Origin: Pisaster brevispinus
Lineage: Eukaryota; Echinodermata; Asteroidea; Forcipulatida; Asteriidae
Direction of reading: 5' to 3'
DNA length: 64,000 nt
Assembly: GCA_023634235.1 (NCBI GenBank)
Contig: JAMKCF010000007.1
Location: 3,638,001 to 3,702,000 of the forward strand
Below are positions 58,282 to 64,000 of the stretch, in pieces. The notes under the pieces were generated by a model. The model did not search any database and was not told where the DNA came from. It saw only the letters and a list, made by a program, of their open reading frames with translations. A program made the translations under genes and the position numbers. How positions within the stretch are numbered: position 1 is the first letter of the stretch; every line of letters begins with the position of its first letter.

Positions 58282-58742
58282 AGTCATGGCCGAGTGGTCA
58301 AGCACTCCGGACTCAAGCTGTGGTGTTTCTGATTAGCAGAGTGTGGGCTCGAGTCCCAGTCTTGACACTTGTGTTCTTAAGCAGACACTGAACCATTATT
58401 GCTTTGTCCTTCCGATGGAATGTAAAGCCGTTGGTCCTGTGTGTTGTGTAAGATACATAAAAGAACCAATGTACGCTGTTTTCTGCATAGCTGGCTGCAG
58501 ATTGCAGCAGATCACCTTGTAAACTCAAGAAGCAATTTTTTTTTTTTTTACACACAACCCGTTCCCCTGAGCTACGGTCAAACATGACAAATAAGGCTGT
58601 TGGGCAATAAAAAAAGATGGGATATTGCTGCTATAAATATGGGTCTCATAATTTAAAACTTACATGTACCTGTCTCAAAAACATATTAAGCACTTAGAGA
58701 CACCTGTAGAAAAAGTGCCATATATAAAAACTAATTGTTGTT
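58282..58742 (+). mobile_element. SINE-1, most complete copy
   Basis: The tRNA-Leu-like head starts GTCATGGCCGAGTGGTCAAG and has a CAA anticodon position in GGACTCAAGC and a long variable arm as in class II tRNAs. The B box is GGGCTCGAGTCCCAG. The body has GTAAAGCCGTTGGTCCTGTG and ends GAGACACCTGTAGAAAAAGT. A short T-rich insertion sits near 58530. Confidence 0.75.
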
Positions 58743-58815
58743 CATTTGATTTATTAATATATACCCTGTGTCAGACTCCTCCATGATGTTCATTCCGTGG
58801 CCGTCCTTGTCCGGG

Positions 58816-58962
58816 ACCCAATTTCACGGCTCTGTTTACCGCAGAATTCTTCACTTTAGCTGTCCTGTAAGGAATGTAATTCTATAATTCTTGAATGCCT
58901 AGTTTCACTACATCAGCAGAGAATTTTATGTTAAGCAGCGCCATGCATGAAATTCGGCCCAA
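58816..58962. mobile_element. Small MITE-M-like element
   Basis: GGACCCAATTTCACGGCTCT at the left is mirrored by CGCCATGCATGAAATTCGGCC at the right. The interior contains CCGCAGAATTCTTCACTTTA and GCAGAGAATTTTATGTTAAG, an inverse pair. Confidence 0.6.
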
Positions 58963-59355
58963 GTCTCCCCCCAGCCAGCTTTGATATTTTTGTCTCTCCA
59001 TCTTGTCTCTGGTCTGCCTCTGGATCTTTGTCGTACTCTGGTGTGCCATTCTGTGGTTCTTATTATCTAGCTCTTGGCTGTCAACCTCTCTACATTTCCT
59101 GCCCGTTTCTATTTCATTCTGTAGACATATCGTTGTATACGGTCGTTTTTTTGCGAAGTGACAATTGTCACAAAATTTAGCAAATCTGTTTTTGTGCAAA
59201 TTCTCTAGATGTACTCGATGCTGTTAACATTTTCACCAAGTGTGAAGACCAAACAGAATGTATTTGGTCCTCCTATAACAGATGAATCATGTTTTCCATT
59301 TTTCGTTTCTAGAAGCGACAAATCAAAATTTGCCACCTTTACCATTGAAATAAAT

Positions 59356-59656
59356 TAATTTGGGTTTGAACAAAGAAAAATTGACTGGAGCGGGACTTGA
59401 ACCAACGACCTCCGGATTAACATACCGGCGCTCTACCAACTGAGCTATCCAGCCCTATGTTGGCGGTCTCCCTATTAGTCAATATCTTTGTTCGGGGGTG
59501 CCAGTCAGAAGCCATTCAACCGTTAGCTGCCGTGTAGCCAGGGATCACACGGCCAAGTTAACGATACAACCTGGGAAGCGGCAGCCACGGGATCACCTTA
59601 AGGGGATGCTACTTTTTATAAAAAATTTACCCAGTCAGTTTCCCTTGTGGTTGATT
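59356..59656 (-). mobile_element. MITE-T copy with internal tRNA-Asn-like gene
   Basis: In minus orientation it begins with the family end AACCACAAGGGAAACTGACT, followed by a conserved block of about 190 bp and then the tRNA-like cloverleaf. It ends in the conserved tail containing TTGTTCAAACCCAAAT. The other terminal repeat is missing or decayed here but present in the copies at 27070 and 57704. No coding capacity. Confidence 0.6.
59383..59454 (-). tRNA. tRNA-Asn(GTT)-like cloverleaf inside a TIR element
   Basis: Read on the minus strand, 72 bases fold as a tRNA. The acceptor stem GGCTGGA pairs with TCCAGTC with one G-U. The D arm is GCTCAGTTGGTAGAGC, the anticodon loop ATGTTAA (anticodon GTT, Asn) has four of five stem pairs, and the T arm contains the B box GGTTCAAGTCC with imperfect pairing. 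It lies inside MITE-T, and other copies at 17356, 27104 and 57917 are more decayed. It is therefore more likely a tRNA-derived module or tRNA pseudogene than a working tRNA gene. No encoded CCA and no clear T-run terminator were seen. Confidence 0.5.
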
Positions 59657-59701
59657 ACTTGAGAAATAAATGAATAGCGCAAACAAAGGCAGTTTACTTA
59701 C

Positions 59702-59876
59702 TGCAGGCCTGATGCTTCATGGAGGCAATTGCCTCTGCTGCCCCTGGGCATTGCATTGGTTTCTTTTAAAATGTTCACATATAAATTTACAATTTCCTTA
59801 TAGAGGTACCCTTTTCCAAGAAGAAAATGCCTTGATGCTTTTGCCCTTTCAACAACACAAAGCATCAGGCCTGTAA
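59702..59876. mobile_element. MITE-F copy
   Basis: Start GCAGGCCTGATGCTTCATGG and end AAAGCATCAGGCCTG, a good inverted pair. The middle AGAGGTACCCTTTTCC is shared with the 19160 copy. An open frame inside is not a gene. Confidence 0.65.
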
Positions 59877-60034
59877 GTCCGTTGTTCCGAAGTGATGAAT
59901 CTGTTCATTTAGCGTTTTTTTTTTTTACGAAGCGCCAAACCAAATGCATTCACTCTAAAAACTAAATGTTAAATTCAACTCTTTAAAGAGTACGGTGAGG
60001 GACAATTCTTTGTAAAGTTACAACATTATAGTAT

Positions 60035-60396
60035 ATACTTTTTGAGGCTTTGCATGGTGAGGTATCAATGTCAGGAGACAATGACTAGAGCAAGCTAGTC
60101 GAAACGTTGAGACCAATTAAGAACTCACTCCGCGGCAGTGAAGTTAATAACGAGAAGTCCCCTCGATTTGATCCACTGTTAAGCCGAAGTAGTAGTCCCA
60201 GCCGATTTCCTACCCTCCGCCCAGGTAGTAGCTAATAAGCTGGACAGTTCTTTTCAGAACTAAGTAGTCTCCCGAAGTAGTCTCCCGATTTCCAAAATCT
60301 ACTCTGCGGCAGTAGAATAAAAAGCAAGACCAGGTTCTCTAAGAACAAGTCTACATAGCTAGTAGATATACACATGGTGTTACCGCAAACCGAATA
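60035..60396. mobile_element. Element E2, 362 bp, with perfect 16-bp target duplication
   Basis: The element is flanked by identical copies of TACAACATTATAGTAT at 60019-60034 and 60397-60412, marking a clean insertion. Inside, at 60083-60105, is a perfect 6-bp stem (GACTAG, loop AGCAAG, CTAGTC) followed by GAAAC. This resembles the stem II plus GAAA part of hammerhead ribozymes found in Penelope-like elements and small retrozymes. The upstream CUGAUGA core is not intact. There is no coding capacity and no poly-A tail. A second copy, in opposite orientation, is at 11578-11971. Confidence 0.6.
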
Positions 60397-60534
60397 TACA
60401 ACATTATAGTATGTTAGATTTAACTTTTGACAATGTTAATTTAACTTTTTCATGTTGTTAAAACTAAACTCTATAGAGTTGTCACTGACTGCACTTTCTA
60501 AGTGTAAATCCAACAATATAGTTTTAAGAGTGTT

Positions 60535-60860
60535 GGTTTGTACACTCAGCGGGCAGGTCTGGTCATTTTTTAAAGTTTTTTGTACAACATGACCAGTGTT
60601 TAGGAATTAATAACTCATTTGCACGACAGAAAGAAATACTGTCAGTTCTGTATGACTGAATAAATCAGCTTCATTTTGGTAGCAAACTTCAAACGAAAAA
60701 AATAAGTAAGGAGTCTCCCTAATATTACTTGGAAAACTAGTTCAACTTCAAGCGTGATTAAAAAAGCAAACCATCTATGTTTTGGCTGTGGTTATTCGTC
60801 ACGCCCCCAAAATGGGGAGCATACAGCAGGTAAAATATCGACGTTAAAATTGTTTAAAAA
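60535..60860. repeat. Segment duplicated at 63385-63690
   Basis: GGTTTGTACACTCAGCGGGC, TTTAGGAATTAATAACTCAT, AATACTGTCAGTTCTGTATG and TCAGCTTCATTTTGG correspond to the later copy in order. Confidence 0.6.
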
Positions 60861-61165
60861 GTTTACTTTATTCTACTAGACCCCTTGCGTATACCCCCAC
60901 AGCACTGACATAATTCTGATAGTAGACTTCAAAAGAAAAATTAGAAAACAGTTTCCTAAAGAATTAGTTGGAAAAATAGTTCAACTTCAAACGTGCTTTC
61001 CTAAAAACATGGCTGTGTGGCTAATTCGTCACGTCATAAAAATGGCGAGGATGTGGCAGGTAAAATACCGGTGCTGAACAAATTAATAGGTTTCTTTTAT
61101 CCTACCTTACCTGCTTCTTAATAGACCCCTTGCGTACATCGCCACAGCACTGACGTCAAACACTA
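60690..61165. repeat. Two tandem copies of a 239-bp unit
   Basis: TGGAAAACTAGTTCAACTTC (60731) and TGGAAAAATAGTTCAACTTC (60970) start matching segments. Each is followed by GGCTGTG, TTCGTCACG, GCAGGTAAAATA and TAGACCCCTTGCGTA. The first copy overlaps the 60535 segment. Confidence 0.75.
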
Positions 61166-61354
61166 AATCAGATTTGTAAGTTCCCTTTTTCTTGAAGCTC
61201 ATTCAGGATGTCTTTATATTCACAAGCCTAGAGGAGATTCCCTAGAGTTTTCCAGGAACAAGCGACAATTTTTATGTTTACGCGATTGCTCGCCCACGTC
61301 AAATGTTTCGTCACTTTGAAATATTAATATTTTAAAGGGCATGTTTCTCGGTAC

Positions 61355-62755
61355 ATTTATTCCAATCAGCTATCAAGAAACATCATAAAGTGATGGTACA
61401 TCATTGGTTACTTGAAGAGTACTTTCATTCCAATCTTCGTTTACAAGAAACATATCATAAAGGGATGGTACATCATTGGTTTTTGGAAGAGTACACTCAT
61501 TCCAATCCTCTAGTTATCAAGAAACAATATCATTAAGGGATGGTGCATCGTCGGTTATAGGAAGAGTACATTCATCACAATCATCTAGTCATGCCAGTCT
61601 ACAAGAAACATATCATACATCATTGTTGTTTTTTTGACGAGTAAAGTCATTAAAATCCTCTAGATTTCAAGATGCATTCATCAATAACAGATGGTACAGT
61701 ATATGTATACATTTTTTTTCTTTTTTGTAAAGCATACGTTAATTCAATCCTCTTTATATTTCTGAAAATGCATGCTATCATAAAGACATGCCAAATCATC
61801 TACAAGGGTCTTCCATCCATTCCAATTCTCAAGTTTCCAAAGCATGTCAGAAACGCATGAAAATTAGAGGATTGAAATAAAGGTATTGTCTTAGTCTTTA
61901 AACCAACGATGTGTCAACATTCCTTATATCATTGGTTCTTAGGAAAAGTAATATCATAATAATATGAGATGTTTTTTGGAAACTAGAGGATTGCAATGAA
62001 TATATACTCTTTCAAGGTCAAAGTAGCAGCATCTCTCTCTGTGATATGTGTCTTTGTTGGAAACTAAAGTTGGAATGAATGTACTCTACTAAAAAACCAA
62101 CCATCCATGTGTACCATGTGGTGTGTTGTGGCTGAACGGTCCAGTTCACCGAACCCAAGCTCTGGTGTTATCAGCAGCGGAGTGTGGGTTCGAATCCCGG
62201 TCATGACACTTGTGCCCCTTGAGCAAGGCACTTGACCATAATTGCTCTATAAAAAGTTGGGATGGTAGTGCATTCTGCTCTACCAGACAGGCTCCTAGTG
62301 GATGATACCCATGCCTACATCCTTACGGACTGTTAAGGGGGTAACCCTGTTTCAGCCCCAGGAGCAGTGCCTCTGGTGACAGTTGATTTGGGTCAAGACT
62401 CCACAGTCTGACTAAGTGAAGTGATAGCCCTCACCTTGAAGTGGCCATCCGGCCTTGTGATGTTGGGCGGTTTTCTCATAAAATTAAAATAAAATAAAAA
62501 TCCCTTCATGATATATGCATCTTGAAAACTAGAGGATTGGAATGAATGTACTCTTCCAAAAAACATTGATAAGAGAATGACGGATCATTGTTTTTTAAGG
62601 AAAGTAATTTTATACATGTGATAAAATAAGTGGGTTTTTTTGTAAAGTAGAAGATTGAAATGAATAATGAACCTTTCTAAAACCAAATGATTCACCATCC
62701 ATTTATGACATGCTTCTCAAAAACTAGACAACTGAAATTTACTCTCAGTGGAAAC
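61355..62755. repeat. Repeat I, two opposed arrays
   Basis: From 61360 to about 61690 units read CATTCCAATCCTCTAG, then CAAGAAACATATCATAAAGG, then GATGGTACATCATTGG, with spacing 66-78 bp. From 61860 to 62100 and from 62505 to 62750 the units read in the opposite direction (CTAGAGGATTGGAATGAATG). A SINE at 62127-62500 interrupts the second arm. The whole is a loose inverted structure of about 1.4 kb. Confidence 0.7.
62127..62500 (+). mobile_element. SINE-1 head with a different body
   Basis: The head TGTGGCTGAACGGTCCAG and B box GGGTTCGAATCCCGGTCATG are followed by a body containing CAGTGCCTCTGGTGACAG. The tail CTCACCTTGAAGTGGCCATC is shared with the fragment at 48650. It interrupts the inverted repeat I array. 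Confidence 0.65.
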
Positions 62756-63384
62756 CAGTTGATATACAACCCCTTTAATACAGACAGAGGTTTTTCCAGC
62801 TGTGAGTAAAGTGAATGGGGCTAGGAAGGAATTCCTACCCATGGCGCAGAAGCGTCGACACTTCAGAAAGTCCCAAGAAAATAATCTTGGATGCTGTTTC
62901 TTTACTTCTTTCAAGTCGAGGATTCTTCGGGTTTAGAATAAGAGCAAACTTTGGCTTGTTCAGCATAAGACAATGTTTTCCTTGCTACAGAGCTTAAAAG
63001 CATCGAGTATTATGCTGTATTCTTGCTGCACACTTATGCATGTCAATAAATCGTTGCTGATTGCCTTCTATGTAAAAAAACACAACATTTTGCAAATCAG
63101 TTTTGCTTGAATTAGTAATATACTTTTTGCTGATAACTTTTTCAGCTAGCATAAGGATCTAATATGTAACAGTTCCATAATTACACTATTTAGTATGAAC
63201 ATTGTATCACTAGATTTGCCATTTTGTGTTTTCACAATGTGAGGTATCATAATACACCACTGTACCAATGTTACACGTAGCACTACCATGTTGAAAAACT
63301 TGTGTGGTAAAATCTTTTGCATTTTCACAAAGTGACCTTTCTGTCAAACATGAAGCTTAGCGTTTTCACGAGGTGACCTATATT

Positions 63385-63690
63385 AATTGGTTTGTACAAT
63401 GGTGGGCAAAACTGTTTGTTTTTGTTTTTATAAAGTGGCCGGTGTGTTTAGGAATTATTTACTAAATAAAATAGCTGCAAGAATGAAAATATACTGACAG
63501 TTTTGTGCGAATGAAGATGTCAGCTTTATTGTTGTCTTAAAAAATAAACTTAAAAAATTGCAGACACTAAATTAGGAGTTTGGAAAATAGTGCAACTTTA
63601 TAATTTTTTCTCCAAACAGTGATTTTTGGGCTGTGGACCATGAGCGTCACGTTATGGGACCAGTGACAACATTGATACTGAGGTTCTTTT
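63385..63690. repeat. Second copy of the 60535 segment
   Basis: GGTTTGTACAATGGTGGGCA, TTTAGGAATTATTTACTAAA, ATACTGACAGTTTTGTGCGA and GTCAGCTTTATTG follow the same order as at 60535. Confidence 0.6.
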
Positions 63691-63825
63691 TATGTTTTTA
63701 CCAGTAATTGAATGGTCTTTTTTCAAATATTGTGTATGGCTTTTTGGATTTATTCCAGTCGTCTAGTTTTCTAGAAATTAAGTGGCGTTGTTTTTCAGTT
63801 CTATTGTTCATTTTTGTACGTCGTA

Positions 63826-64000
63826 TGTTTGTTCGTTTGTCTCGTTTTTGTATGTCCACAGGCTGATTACTACAAGCCTTGGCATATCAAATCAGCCTCC
63901 ATACTGTCTCTGTTTGTCTGTTTGTCTGTTTGTCTTGTCTCTGTCTGTCCACAGGCTGATTACTACAATTCTGGGCTTATCAAATCAGCCTCCATGCTGT
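63826..64000. repeat. 94-bp tandem duplication with TCTG/TTTG tract
   Basis: GTCCACAGGCTGATTACTAC and ATCAAATCAGCCTCCAT occur at 63854 and again at 63948, running to the window edge. Between them lies a TGTT/TCTG tract (63908-63945). More units may follow outside the window. Confidence 0.75.

Larger units (their letters stand above)
52435..64000 (+). other. Presumed intron 1 downstream of exon B
   Basis: Starts with the GTAAAT donor of exon B. No second exon was recognised in 11.5 kb. Stretches with nothing assigned are 52435-52849, 53569-54771 (with a C run at 53634-53648), 55286-56377, 56527-57614, 58963-59355 and 62756-63384. Confidence 0.45.

Noticed and set aside
63853..63870. CAG before GCTGATTACTACAAG as a possible 3' splice site and exon
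   Set aside because: The same text recurs 94 bases later in a tandem repeat, and the translation does not match the DPY19L second exon.

Overview
This is metazoan nuclear DNA from a repeat-rich, intron-heavy genome. The tRNA-Leu-headed SINEs and the many short terminal-inverted-repeat (TIR) elements look echinoderm-like, and my best guess is a sea star. That placement rests on familiarity with such repeats, not on a database search. There is no operon structure, rRNA, CRISPR array, plasmid or phage gene. Almost every open frame of 60 codons or more is a by-product of AT-rich introns or repeats.

Only two coding segments are convincing. Both are first coding exons of a DPY19-like (DPY19L3 type) C-mannosyltransferase on the + strand: exon A at 16709-17062 and exon B at 52126-52434. 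Each encodes a hydrophilic N-tail, transmembrane helix 1 and the start of the first luminal loop, with the identical motif HENRLWFS. Each ends in phase 0 at a GT splice donor, and each has an in-frame stop just upstream of its ATG. Their N-tails differ (acidic in A, basic and Asn/His-rich in B). They are either alternative first exons of one gene or the starts of two tandem paralogues. I could not see exon 2 of the family in the window.

Layout. 1-5465: mostly unassigned, with a 370-bp tandem duplication, a SINE split by a MITE, and a Penelope-like motif. 5465-11560: strongly purine-rich + strand made of diverged 130-205 bp repeats. 11580-16410: SINEs, duplications and MITEs. 16410-17062: leader and exon A. 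17063-52125: 35 kb of presumed intron or intergenic DNA, packed with MITE families (called A, B, C, F, J, K, M and T here), SINEs, two LINE 3' ends, a 68-bp satellite, a 188-bp triplication and a CA-bounded element with GGGGAC inverted repeats. 52126-64000: exon B followed by intron-like DNA with a LINE 3' end, a 23-bp palindromic minisatellite, tRNA-carrying elements, a 362-bp insertion with a perfect 16-bp target duplication, and inverted arrays of a 72-bp repeat.

The most interesting items are the paired DPY19L first exons, TIR elements that carry a tRNA-Asn-like cloverleaf, and a small element with a hammerhead-like stem-GAAAC motif whose termini also make up a local satellite array. No transposase or intact reverse transcriptase is present, so all mobile elements here are non-autonomous or dead.
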